From an uncultured Woeseiaceae bacterium (lineage in GTDB: Bacteria; Pseudomonadota; Gammaproteobacteria; Steroidobacterales; Woeseiaceae), in NCBI GenBank assembly GCA_905182415.1, contig CAJJBK010000017.1:1-43864 (forward strand): DNA of 43,864 nucleotides, written 5' to 3'. Below, one piece after another: positions 34,305-42,857 of this stretch (position 1 is the first letter of the stretch; each line of letters opens with the position of its first letter). The translations under genes were made by a program, and so were the position numbers. The notes beneath the pieces are model-generated. The model was not told the origin of the DNA and did not search any database. It saw nothing but the letters and a program-made list of their open reading frames with translations.

Positions 34305-35501
34305 ATGACAACTGACACTAAATTTGCTGATGAGCGTCTCAAGTTATCTCCTTTTCATGATAGACAGGCGGCATTAAATCTAAGAGATTCATGGTCTGTA
34401 TGGAATGGTTATAAGTTTGCTGATTATTATTATGATGCTGAGTATGAGTATTTTTGTGTCCGCAATACATGCGGTACTTACGATATTTGTCCCATGCAGA
34501 AGTATCTAATTGAAGGAGATGCTGCTGAGGCGATGTTGAATAGGATGGTGACACGTGATATCACTAAATTAAAAGAACATCGTGTTACATATGTTTGTTG
34601 GTGTACCAACGAAGGTCGTATGATTGATGATGGGACTATTTTTAAATTGGGCCCAAAGAAGTTTATGCTTACTTGTGGTTCACCAAGTTTGGCTTGGCTC
34701 AAAAAAGCCAGTTTTGGTTTTGACGCAGTCGAAATTAAGGATATTACTGATACTCTAGCGGCACTATCATTCCAAGGGCCCACTACATTTTCAGTTTTAA
34801 AAGAAATGAGCTTGAAAGGCATAGAAGATTTAAAGCCATTTCAGATTGGGTATTATGATTTTGCTGACACTAAATTAATGATCTCACGAACTGGATTTAC
34901 TGGTGATCTGGGTTATGAGTTATGGATTGAAAATGATAATGCTCTAGAGCTATGGGATACCCTATATGAGATAGGTGAAAATTATGGTATTCAGCCTTAT
35001 GGTGAAGCGGCCACGAATATGGCTCGCTTAGAAGCTGGATTCATCATGCCGTATATGGAATTTAATGAGGCACTAAAGACAGTGCATTATCAACATGATC
35101 AAACCCCTTTTGAGCTCAACTTGGGTTGGTTGGTCGATTTTAATAAACCACTTTTTAATGGTCGACAAGCTTTACTTTTAGATAAAGAAAATGGCCCTAA
35201 ATATACGCTCACAAAACTTGATATTGAAGGCAATAAACCTGCAGAAGGATCTTATATTTATGGTGACAAAAAATGCTCTTTAGAAATTGGTTACGTCACT
35301 TCAGCCATGTGGTCGCCGGCCGTTAAGGCTAATATTGCAATGGCCATGATAAAAACCGAGTATCTTCATGGTGAAATTTGGGCTGAAATATATTACGAAA
35401 AAGAACTACGACAATACGATAAAGTGGCACGTTGTAAGATTAAAGAGAAACCATTCTGGGCCCCAAGCCGAGCTCGGATGACTCCCCCGGAAAAGTATTA
35501 A
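34305..35501 (+). CDS. GcvT-like tetrahydrofolate-dependent aminomethyltransferase family protein
   Basis: 398 residues, cytosolic, of the GcvT/DmdA/sarcosine-dimethylglycine dehydrogenase C-terminal family. Visible are SPFHDRQAALN near the N-terminus, EYFCVRNTCGTYDICPM, TNEGRMIDDGTIF with the conserved acidic pair Asp108-Asp109 at the position of the T-protein catalytic aspartate, and SFQGPTTFSVLKEM. The TGFTGDLGYELWIE segment is the usual GcvT signature. Such proteins move a methyl or methylene group from a substrate to tetrahydrofolate. It is 4 bases after the second PYROXD2-like gene and 21 before an unknown membrane protein. Glycine cleavage is unlikely because gcvH and gcvP are absent. 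Candidate substrates (betaine, dimethylglycine, DMSP or another methylated compound) are inference. Confidence 0.87.
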   Translation: MTTDTKFADERLKLSPFHDRQAALNLRDSWSVWNGYKFADYYYDAEYEYFCVRNTCGTYDICPMQKYLIEGDAAEAMLNRMVTRDITKLKEHRVTYVCWCTNEGRMIDDGTIFKLGPKKFMLTCGSPSLAWLKKASFGFDAVEIKDITDTLAALSFQGPTTFSVLKEMSLKGIEDLKPFQIGYYDFADTKLMISRTGFTGDLGYELWIENDNALELWDTLYEIGENYGIQPYGEAATNMARLEAGFIMPYMEFNEALKTVHYQHDQTPFELNLGWLVDFNKPLFNGRQALLLDKENGPKYTLTKLDIEGNKPAEGSYIYGDKKCSLEIGYVTSAMWSPAVKANIAMAMIKTEYLHGEIWAEIYYEKELRQYDKVARCKIKEKPFWAPSRARMTPPEKY

Positions 35502-35522
35502 TGGTCGTCTGTAAATAAATTA

Positions 35523-36347
35523 ATGACCACTAGAGTAGAGTTTCGTCAATTTCTAAAAATAGCTATTTATAGTTTATTACTTGTTAATTTTATTCTTTAT
35601 ATAATTGATGATATAAGGATTGCATCATACACCATGAGAAATGGTGGCTCACTTCTTGAGTGGACGCGTGCATTTGCTACTACAATAGATGAATCCGCCT
35701 GGTTGATTTTACTTTTTCTGTTTGAGCTAGAGACTTATCTCCTTTCTGATCAGACCCTTAATAGACCTATTTTTAACAGAATAATGTATGTGATCAGGAT
35801 ATTCTGCTATGTATTTTTAGTTCACTCTGTGTATGCCTTTAGTATCATTTATATTGATCTAATCAAGGTTGAGTTAATTCCAAACGTATCTAATTTATGT
35901 GAATTAGTGCCAATGGATCTCTCGTTTGTAAGGAATTTATTTTATACAGAAATTGATTTAAAAAATTGCTTATCACTTTCATCGGATCAGGTTTTTTATT
36001 TTACGGAACCTGCTTTGGTCGTATCAGATATCAGTGGCTTAAGATTAGAAAAAAATCTAGCATTAGTCGATATACTGGAAGTCCTTGTGTGGCTCCTTAT
36101 ATTGTCGACCATTGAGATTATGGTTTGGTTGCATGATAAAGCAATTACAAGAGGGTCACTGATATCCTTTATGCGAGGTGCAAAATATATACTTTATGGA
36201 TCATTATGGTCGATAGCAGCATATTGGACATATCTTGGTCATTATTATTTTGCTTGGGATGAAGCTCTCTGGATTGTTGGCTTTATTTCGATAGAAATGA
36301 ATGTGTCTGATTGGAGAAAAGAGATTGAAGAAGGCAGTCAAGGTTGA
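35523..36347 (+). CDS. unknown multi-pass membrane protein
   Basis: 274 residues with five or six hydrophobic helices (about residues 9-28, 57-75, 85-110, 185-205, 220-255). A region rich in charged and polar residues lies in between (about 115-180) and has two cysteines, CELVP and NCLSL, that may face the periplasm. Motifs such as TTIDESAWLILLFLFELETY and VHSVYAFSIIYIDLI mark a family of proteobacterial membrane proteins for which I know no function. No enzyme motif is visible. The position in an operon with PYROXD2-like and GcvT-like genes and a cupin suggests a role in uptake, sensing or electron transfer for that pathway; this is inference. No clear ribosome binding site precedes the ATG. 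Confidence 0.75.
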   Translation: MTTRVEFRQFLKIAIYSLLLVNFILYIIDDIRIASYTMRNGGSLLEWTRAFATTIDESAWLILLFLFELETYLLSDQTLNRPIFNRIMYVIRIFCYVFLVHSVYAFSIIYIDLIKVELIPNVSNLCELVPMDLSFVRNLFYTEIDLKNCLSLSSDQVFYFTEPALVVSDISGLRLEKNLALVDILEVLVWLLILSTIEIMVWLHDKAITRGSLISFMRGAKYILYGSLWSIAAYWTYLGHYYFAWDEALWIVGFISIEMNVSDWRKEIEEGSQG

Positions 36348-36393
36348 CAAAATTAAAGAGTATTTCAATTGATTAATTTAAAGGAGAGTTTAA

Positions 36394-36738
36394 ATGCCAG
36401 AAATAAAAGTTCAGCATCAATGTGCGTCTAAGAGTGATTTGGTTCTAACAGAAACATTCGGTGAAGCCATTGGGCCTATGCCAAAGCAAACTGATAGTGG
36501 TTTCTTTGAGGAAGGAAATCTAATCTCAGGAACTTGGGAATGTGAACCAGGTAAATTAGAATTGGCGCTTGAAGTGACTGAGTTTTGTCACATATTAGAG
36601 GGGCACTGGATTCTGACTTCAGAATCTGGTCAAGTTACGGAAGTAAAAGCAGGGGATAGTTTTGTTTTTCCTAATGGATGGAAAGGTATTGCTGAAGTTA
36701 AAGAAAAGTTGAGAAAAGTTTATATGATGATTCTCTAA
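36394..36738 (+). CDS. small cupin-domain protein (Cupin_3/DUF861 type)
   Basis: 114 residues, one cupin barrel. The motifs SGTWECEPGKLELAL, EVTEFCHILEGHW and KAGDSFVFPNGWKG match the Cupin_3 (ureidoglycine aminohydrolase-type, EutQ-like) family, often found beside catabolic oxidoreductases. The usual metal ligands are only partly kept, so catalysis is not assured; it may bind a ligand. AAGGAG precedes the ATG at good spacing. It is the last gene of the PYROXD2-like operon, and a terminator overlaps its stop codon. Confidence 0.82.
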   Translation: MPEIKVQHQCASKSDLVLTETFGEAIGPMPKQTDSGFFEEGNLISGTWECEPGKLELALEVTEFCHILEGHWILTSESGQVTEVKAGDSFVFPNGWKGIAEVKEKLRKVYMMIL

Positions 36739-36756
36739 TTAGAGAATATTTTTTTT
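36730..36756 (+). terminator. rho-independent terminator overlapping the cupin stop codon
   Basis: ATTCTCT-AATT-AGAGAAT is a perfect 7-bp stem directly followed by A and eight Ts. The stop codon (36736-36738) spans the last base of the left arm and the first loop bases. It ends the operon begun at 31141 or earlier. Confidence 0.75.
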
Positions 36757-36767
36757 AAGGGTTAGTT

Positions 36768-38057
36768 TTACTGATAAATCTGTTTATAAATGACACCACC
36801 CTTCATTACAAAATGTACTTTCTCCATAAGACGAATATTTTCTAGAGGATTGCCTTGTATAGCGATAACATCAGCGATTTTACCTTTTGTAAGACTGCCA
36901 TGAGTTTCTGCCAAACCAAGAAAATCGGCAGCAATACTGGTCGCTGACTGTATTGCTTCCATTTCTGGCATGCCCGCTTTTACCATAAGAGCAAACTCTT
37001 GAGCATTATCTCCATGAGCTGATACGCCTGTATCTGTTCCAAAAACGATGGGTACACCAAATTCATAAGCCTCAGTGAATGTATTGATTGCTACAGGACC
37101 TATTTCTGCTGCTTTTGGACGTACTAAATCTGGAAAAAATCCATCAATTTTTGCCTTTTCTGCAACCCAACTTCCTGCTAAAAGTGTGGGTACAAAAAAA
37201 GTTCCACGCTGTTTCATGAGAAGCATAATTTCACGATTCATATACGTGCCATGCTCAATTGAGGCAACTCCAGCCATGACGGCGCGTTTCATTCCTTCGG
37301 TCCCATGTGCATGTGCAGCAACACGCAATCCATAATCTTTTGCAGTTTTTACAATCGTATTTAACTCAGCATCTGTAAACTGGGGATTTTGACCACTTTT
37401 TGCAACACTCAATACCCCACCTGTAGCTGTTACTTTGATCCAATCAGCTCCGTCTTTGTAGCGTTGTCTGACTGCTTTTCTAGCATCATCTTCGCCATTA
37501 ACGATGCCATCTTTTGCATTTTGATTACCCGTTATTATTTTTGCCCAGCCATTTGTTGAATCTCCATGCCCACCTGTGGAGCTAAGCGTTTTTCCTGCAC
37601 TAAGAATTAATGGGCCAGGAACTATCTTATTATTGATGGCTTTTCTTAGAGCAATAGTGACATTGTAAGAATCTCCAAGATTTCTAACCACAGTGAAACC
37701 TGCTTCAAGTGTCTTCTTTGCATACATAGAGGCATTTAATGCATAGTCAGCTTCATTTAAAACAAAACGTTGAAGTTGGCTCTTTGCGTTGTATTCACCG
37801 GTTAAGTGAACATGAGTATCCATTAATCCCGGCATAACCGTGCTTTCTTCAAGATTAATGACGGTATCATCATCAGTTGGTATTGAGAATCCTGGTGCTA
37901 TCTTGCTGATGGTATTTCCATTAATATGGATAGTCGCATTAGGTTGCATCTGGTTAGAAATACCATCAATAATATTACCAGCATAGATCAAAGTATCGGC
38001 ATTAGGACTGTTATTAATAAAAGCAATTCCAATGAGACATGTAATTATTTTTTTCAT
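36768..38057 (-). CDS. exported amidohydrolase, prolidase/imidazolonepropionase-like
   Basis: 429 residues with a short signal sequence (about 1-20, ending NSPNADT). Metal ligands of the amidohydrolase superfamily are visible: His82 and His84 (MDTHVHLTG), Lys208 in DWIKVTATGG (probably carbamylated), His249 (VAAHAHG), His269 (SIEHG) and Asp342 (FGTDTG). This pattern fits the group that includes bacterial Xaa-Pro and other dipeptidases as well as imidazolonepropionase-like hydrolases. Export argues for a dipeptidase. AGGA lies upstream of the ATG. It is divergent from the NSS transporter-DadA pair, which could take up and oxidise its product. Confidence 0.85.
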   Translation of the reverse strand: MKKIITCLIGIAFINNSPNADTLIYAGNIIDGISNQMQPNATIHINGNTISKIAPGFSIPTDDDTVINLEESTVMPGLMDTHVHLTGEYNAKSQLQRFVLNEADYALNASMYAKKTLEAGFTVVRNLGDSYNVTIALRKAINNKIVPGPLILSAGKTLSSTGGHGDSTNGWAKIITGNQNAKDGIVNGEDDARKAVRQRYKDGADWIKVTATGGVLSVAKSGQNPQFTDAELNTIVKTAKDYGLRVAAHAHGTEGMKRAVMAGVASIEHGTYMNREIMLLMKQRGTFFVPTLLAGSWVAEKAKIDGFFPDLVRPKAAEIGPVAINTFTEAYEFGVPIVFGTDTGVSAHGDNAQEFALMVKAGMPEMEAIQSATSIAADFLGLAETHGSLTKGKIADVIAIQGNPLENIRLMEKVHFVMKGGVIYKQIYQ

Positions 38058-38158
38058 AGTGTAAATTCCTAGATAGAAAATTAATTATAAGTAATTTAAT
38101 AATTCTTATTAACCTAGCATGAGAAGTGTAAAAAATCATAAAATAAAAGGGGTAATTA

Positions 38159-39538
38159 ATGTCATCAAGCTCTTCAGTTACACAAGAACAATGGTCATCA
38201 CGTTATGGGTTTTTGTTAGCCTCTGTAGGTTTTGCTGTTGGCTTAGGAAATATATGGCGTTTTCCCTATGTGACTGGCCAAAATGGAGGCAGTGCATTTT
38301 TATTCATTTATTTAGCAGCAGCATTAATTATAGGGTTGCCATTACTCATTACAGAATTATCTATCGGTAGACGAGGTAAGAGTAGTGCGCCTGGAAGTAT
38401 TGTGAATGTAGCCAAAGCAAGTGGAGCATCACGTTCGTGGGGGTTAGTTGGAAGCCTTGGAGTATTTTGTGCATTCATCATTCTGTCTTATTACAGCGTA
38501 ATGTCAGGATGGACTTTAGATTATTTCTTTCGTGCTGCTTCAGGATCACTTGAAGGCATTACGGCCAAAGAATCCATGGAGATGTTCAGTGCATTAAATA
38601 ATAATCCATGGAAATTATTATTTTGGAATACCATCATATATTTATTAGTTATTTTTGTGGTTCGTCAAGGGGTACAAGCAGGAATTGAAAGAGCGGTAAA
38701 AGTACTTATGCCTGCTCTATTTGTTATTCTCATCGTCATGATGATTTATAGTGCTATTGCAGGAGATCTGATGGCCGCTACACGTTTTTTGTTAGAGCCT
38801 GATTTCTCAAAGGTGACATCTAGTATGATTATGCAAGCTGTTGGCCAAGCCTTCTTCTCTATAGGAATAGGTTGGGGAACACTGATTGTATTTGGCTCAT
38901 ATTTACCTGATGATGTTTCAATACCAAAGTCAGCGGTGATTCTTATCTTTGCTGATACATTTGTGGCCTTACTTGCTGGTTTTGCAATATTTCCTTTGGT
39001 ATTTGGCTATGGATTAACCCCAACAAGTGGTGCGGGTTTGGCTTTTGAAACACTTCCATTGGCTTTTGGTCAAATGCCAGGTGGAGCATTTTTTGGTGCC
39101 TTATTTTTCTTATTACTCATTACTGCTTCTTTATCTTCTTGTATCGGTATTGCTGAAAGTGTGGTGTCTTGGGTCAGTGATAAATGGAATATTGAACGTC
39201 AAAAAGGCATTTTATTAACCGCATCAATGGCATGGTTTTTGGGAATATTCTCAATTTTATCTTTTGGAAAGTGGTCAGATTTTTATCCATTAGAATTTAT
39301 TCCTTTATTTGCAGGCAAAACAATTTTCTATTCACTGGATTTCTTGGCAGCTAATATTTTATTGCTTATTGGTAGTATGCTAGTGGCAGTATTTTTTGGC
39401 TGGTTTACTACTAAAAAAATCAAAGAAATTGAGATAGGTATTGAGAGTCCTCAATGGTTTGATTTTTGGCATTTTATGATTCGCTTTATTGTGCCATTAG
39501 TCTTATTTATAATACTAGTAATGGCTTTTGTGGAGTAA
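38159..39538 (+). CDS. Na+-dependent amino acid-type transporter (NSS/SNF family)
   Basis: 459 residues with about 12 hydrophobic helices, LeuT-type fold. The TM1 motif VGLGNIWRFPYVTGQNGG is the family signature, with residues that bind Na+ and substrate in LeuT. The ATG 38159 follows AAAGGGG. Bacterial members import amino acids or related compounds with Na+. The D-amino acid dehydrogenase gene starts 6 bases after its stop, so its cargo is probably the dehydrogenase substrate. The amidohydrolase gene is divergent and separated by 101 bases. Confidence 0.92.
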   Translation: MSSSSSVTQEQWSSRYGFLLASVGFAVGLGNIWRFPYVTGQNGGSAFLFIYLAAALIIGLPLLITELSIGRRGKSSAPGSIVNVAKASGASRSWGLVGSLGVFCAFIILSYYSVMSGWTLDYFFRAASGSLEGITAKESMEMFSALNNNPWKLLFWNTIIYLLVIFVVRQGVQAGIERAVKVLMPALFVILIVMMIYSAIAGDLMAATRFLLEPDFSKVTSSMIMQAVGQAFFSIGIGWGTLIVFGSYLPDDVSIPKSAVILIFADTFVALLAGFAIFPLVFGYGLTPTSGAGLAFETLPLAFGQMPGGAFFGALFFLLLITASLSSCIGIAESVVSWVSDKWNIERQKGILLTASMAWFLGIFSILSFGKWSDFYPLEFIPLFAGKTIFYSLDFLAANILLLIGSMLVAVFFGWFTTKKIKEIEIGIESPQWFDFWHFMIRFIVPLVLFIILVMAFVE

Positions 39539-39544
39539 GGTAAT

Positions 39545-40822
39545 ATGACAAACCTAGTTATTGGCGCTGGCCTAGTTGGTATTACCAGTGCTTATGAATT
39601 ACTCAAAAGAGGACAATCTGTTACTTTATTGGAGCAGCAGGAGGGACCAGCTCTTGGAGCTAGTTTTGCGAATGCAGGTATGCTCACTCCATCTATGTCT
39701 GATCCCTGGAATAGTCCCGGAGTATACAAATATTTAGCAAAGTCGCTTTTTAATCCGAGTTCATTTATGTGTCTTAGATTAAATGCTATTCCCTCATTAA
39801 TGGGTTGGGGTGTAAAGTTCCTTCGCTACTCATCAGAACCATATTTTAATGCTGCTCTTAAAGATAATTTTAATCTAACAACTTATTCACTAAGAAAGAC
39901 TCAAGAAATTGCTGATAAATATGATCTTCAATATTGTCGTAAATCTAAGGGCACTTTGAGTATTTTTAATACACCTGAGGATTTTGCTGTTAAAGAGGAT
40001 CTCTATAAAAAATTAAGTAAATTAGGTTTAAAGTGTTCAATTTTGAATCCAGATGAAATAATTTCTCTGGTACCTTCATTGGCATCAATTCGATCACAAT
40101 TACACAAAGGGATTCATTATTATCAAGATGAATCGGGCGATGCGCATCTTTTTTGTAAAGCCCTACTAGCAAAATATCTTGAGGCGGGCGGGCAAATACA
40201 ATATGGAGTTTCCGTTAAGTCATTGGCTATCTCAAATAATAAGATTACTGGCGTAAATACAGAGTCTGAATTTATACCTGCAAAGCGAGTAGTGGTAGCG
40301 AGTGGTGCTAATAGCCCAAGTATTTTGAAATCTGTAAATATTAATTTAGATGTTAAGCCCGCAAAAGGATACTCACTGACGATAAATGTCGATGGGGTGT
40401 CTGGTTTACCGTCATTGCCAGTATTGAATGACGCCATGAATGTTGTGGTTACACCGCTTGGAAATCGTTTGCGATTAGTGGGGACTGCAGAATTTTCAGG
40501 ATTCGACCTCTCCATTGATAAGAAGAGGATGGCAGCTCTTTTTGAAATGTTTGAATATATGTATCCAGAGATTGCTTCTCAAGTTGACCAGAATTCTGCC
40601 ACGCCTTGGGCTGGTCTGAGACCTATGAGTTGTGATGGTAAACCTTTTATTGGAGCTTCAAAGATAAAGGGTCTGTACATCAATAGTGGTCAAGGTCCGT
40701 TGGGATGGACATTGGCAATGGGCTCGGCAAATCTAATTGCTGATATTATGCTTGGTGCTCCTACTGAGATAGATGCTAAGCCATTTTCGATGATAAGAGC
40801 CGATAGGAATATATCTGTTTAA
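39545..40822 (+). CDS. dadA: D-amino acid dehydrogenase family flavoprotein
   Basis: 425 residues, typical for DadA, a membrane-associated FAD enzyme that oxidises D-amino acids to 2-oxoacids and ammonia and passes electrons to the quinone pool. The FAD motif is VIGAGLVGITSAYELL, followed by LGASFANAGMLTPSMSDPWNSPG, the hallmark of DadA. Late motifs are PWAGLRPMSCDGKPFIG and INSGQGPLGWTLAMGSA. It is coupled to the NSS transporter gene 6 bases upstream. The alanine racemase partner (dadX) is not adjacent; the racemase at 25661 is far away. Specificity for D-alanine is assumed from the family; other D-amino acids or hydroxyproline are possible. Its stop is 1 base from the stop of the convergent MFS gene. 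Confidence 0.87.
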   Translation: MTNLVIGAGLVGITSAYELLKRGQSVTLLEQQEGPALGASFANAGMLTPSMSDPWNSPGVYKYLAKSLFNPSSFMCLRLNAIPSLMGWGVKFLRYSSEPYFNAALKDNFNLTTYSLRKTQEIADKYDLQYCRKSKGTLSIFNTPEDFAVKEDLYKKLSKLGLKCSILNPDEIISLVPSLASIRSQLHKGIHYYQDESGDAHLFCKALLAKYLEAGGQIQYGVSVKSLAISNNKITGVNTESEFIPAKRVVVASGANSPSILKSVNINLDVKPAKGYSLTINVDGVSGLPSLPVLNDAMNVVVTPLGNRLRLVGTAEFSGFDLSIDKKRMAALFEMFEYMYPEIASQVDQNSATPWAGLRPMSCDGKPFIGASKIKGLYINSGQGPLGWTLAMGSANLIADIMLGAPTEIDAKPFSMIRADRNISV

Positions 40823-40823
40823 A

Positions 40824-42110
40824 CTATCTTGTTACTTTTGTTTTCCATAATGATGCGGCTAAGATAAGTGAAATTATAGAAGAGCCAATCCAAAAAAGTA
40901 TTACCGCATCAAAATTGTATATTCGCTCATCCTGTATCATCTTAATATTATTACTAATTAATGCAGCACTGATATTTTCTTGTATTGCTGCACCTAGGTA
41001 ACTGAATATCCCCACAAATCCCATCGCTGCCCCAGTAGCTCCTTTTGGGGCAATATCAACAGCGAATAAACCACCAAGAGACGCCATTAAGCCGCTGAGA
41101 GTGAAACCATAACAAGCAAAAGCTATTAATTGTATCCATTCATCACTGGGACCATAAAAGATTAATAATAATGCACCTATTTCGATTATGGCAAAAATTA
41201 AATTAGCTGGTGGGCGTCTAGCATTAAAGAAATTGTCAGAGATAAAACCATAAGCAATTGAGCCAAAAATTCCAGCAAAGGTATTTATGCTCAGAAAAAA
41301 AGCAGCTTCGGTTAAAGAGTATCCGCGTGCTTCTTGAAGATAGAGTATTCCCCAGCTATTGATTGCATATCGGGTCACATACATCATGGCACTTGCCAGG
41401 GCAACCACCCAAATTGCTTTTATACCAAACATTATTTTTTGGGTTGCCCAAGTGGGGCTTTCATTTTTTACTTTTATACTTTCTTCTTTTTTCCATACAT
41501 TGATTGGAGGAAGACCTAAGGTTGAAGGCTTATCTTTGAGAAAAGCAAAAGCCCATGCAGCTACACCAATACATAGAATTCCGGGTGTAATAAAACCCCA
41601 CTGCCAACCATAAGCGGCAACAATCGCAGCGATTATAAAAAAGGTAAAACCTTCACCAATTGAATGCGAAGCATTCCATATGCCATAACAACGACCTCTC
41701 TCTCGATAACTAAACCAATTAGTAATAGACACGACTGATGCGGGTGCAGCCATTCCTTGAAAGAATCCATTCAATAACCAAAGTAGAGTTGCCAACCATA
41801 GATAAGTTGAGATGCCCATCATAATATTGATTATTGCAGCTAAAAATATACTCAATGAAAAGAATACTCGTGGAGAAATATAATCCGCGAGAAAACCATT
41901 AATAAATTTTCCGCAAGCATAGCCATAAAATAATGCAGCCCCAATCATTCCCAGTTCATCTATTGAGAAGATGCCAGCATCAATTAATGGTTTCTTTACT
42001 ATAGACAGACCTAGTCTACAGGTATAAATAAAGCCATAACCAAGGGTAATTGCTAGCAATACTCTGATTCGATGTTTTTGATAAAGAAGATCAATATCTT
42101 TTATATTCAT
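40824..42110 (-). CDS. MFS transporter of the organophosphate:phosphate antiporter (GlpT/UhpC) type
   Basis: 428 residues, 12 hydrophobic helices, major facilitator fold. The N-terminal YTCRLGLSIVKKPLIDAG and LFYGYACGKFINGFLADYISPR segments match GlpT/UhpT/UhpC-like proteins, which exchange phosphorylated or other anionic organic compounds, or sense them. The position beside DadA may reflect chance rather than function, since the two are convergent. It lies 210 bases from the divergent fabA. Confidence 0.88.
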   Translation of the reverse strand: MNIKDIDLLYQKHRIRVLLAITLGYGFIYTCRLGLSIVKKPLIDAGIFSIDELGMIGAALFYGYACGKFINGFLADYISPRVFFSLSIFLAAIINIMMGISTYLWLATLLWLLNGFFQGMAAPASVVSITNWFSYRERGRCYGIWNASHSIGEGFTFFIIAAIVAAYGWQWGFITPGILCIGVAAWAFAFLKDKPSTLGLPPINVWKKEESIKVKNESPTWATQKIMFGIKAIWVVALASAMMYVTRYAINSWGILYLQEARGYSLTEAAFFLSINTFAGIFGSIAYGFISDNFFNARRPPANLIFAIIEIGALLLIFYGPSDEWIQLIAFACYGFTLSGLMASLGGLFAVDIAPKGATGAAMGFVGIFSYLGAAIQENISAALISNNIKMIQDERIYNFDAVILFWIGSSIISLILAASLWKTKVTR

Positions 42111-42208
42111 GGCTTCATCTCTAGGTAATCATTAGCATTATATTTGAGCATCTATGAGTAATACTATATTACAGCTGATATAATAGAATACTGTGAATTT
42201 TTTAGGAT

Positions 42209-42243
42209 ATATTGATCAATATTCGATAAAATACATCAATATT
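42209..42243. promoter_or_regulatory. candidate operator region upstream of fabA
   Basis: A perfect 14-bp palindrome, ATATTGATCAATAT, spans 42209-42222. The half-site ATCAATATT occurs at 42215-42223 and again at 42235-42243, 20 bases apart and so on the same DNA face. It lies about 78-112 bases upstream of the fabA start in the 210-base divergent gap, which otherwise shows no gene. It does not match the E. coli FadR or FabR consensus as I know them. Confidence 0.35.
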
Positions 42244-42320
42244 AATAATTTTATTTAATGATGCAAGGCAAATAATATCGATCACTGCCAATTTGGTATG
42301 ACTTATAAAATAGGAAATTA

Positions 42321-42848
42321 ATGCAATTACCAGCCGATAGAAAAAACGCATACAGTTATGAGGAGCTTCTTAGTTGCGCCAATGGTACGTTATTCAAACC
42401 AGAAAGCGGCAGATTGCCTCTACCAGATATGCTGATGACGGATAGGGTTAATCTTATTTCAGAGACGGGTGGTAAATATGATAAAGGAGTCATTCAGGCG
42501 GAATTAGATATAAATCCTGATATGTGGTTTTTTAAATGTCATTTCGCTGGCGACCCTGTTATGCCTGGTTGCCTGGGCTTAGATGCATTATGGCAATTAG
42601 TAGGTTTTCATCTCGTTTGGTTAGGTTTTGAAGGCCGTGGACGTGCTTTGGGAGTCAATAAAGTAAGGTTTACTGGTCAAGTATTACCAACTTCGAAATT
42701 GGTAACTTTTAAACTCGACTTTAAACGCTTTATCACTCGTAAGCTTGTATTGGCGATTGCGGATGGCACGGTCTTAGTAGATGGAAGGAAGATATATGAG
42801 GCTGAAGACTTACGTGTGGGTTTATTTACATCAACTGAGAATTTTTAA
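42321..42848 (+). CDS. fabA: 3-hydroxydecanoyl-ACP dehydratase/isomerase
   Basis: 175 residues, standard FabA length. FabA dehydrates 3-hydroxydecanoyl-ACP and isomerises the trans-2 to the cis-3 decenoyl product, the branch point of anaerobic unsaturated fatty acid synthesis in the cytosol. The active-site pair is His74 and Asp88 in [19 protein letters not shown], and the [19 protein letters not shown] segment is nearly canonical. AGGA precedes the ATG. fabB follows 9 bases downstream, the classical gammaproteobacterial fabAB operon. An upstream palindrome may take part in regulation. Confidence 0.98.
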   Translation: MQLPADRKNAYSYEELLSCANGTLFKPESGRLPLPDMLMTDRVNLISETGGKYDKGVIQAELDINPDMWFFKCHFAGDPVMPGCLGLDALWQLVGFHLVWLGFEGRGRALGVNKVRFTGQVLPTSKLVTFKLDFKRFITRKLVLAIADGTVLVDGRKIYEAEDLRVGLFTSTENF

Positions 42849-42857
42849 GGATTAATT

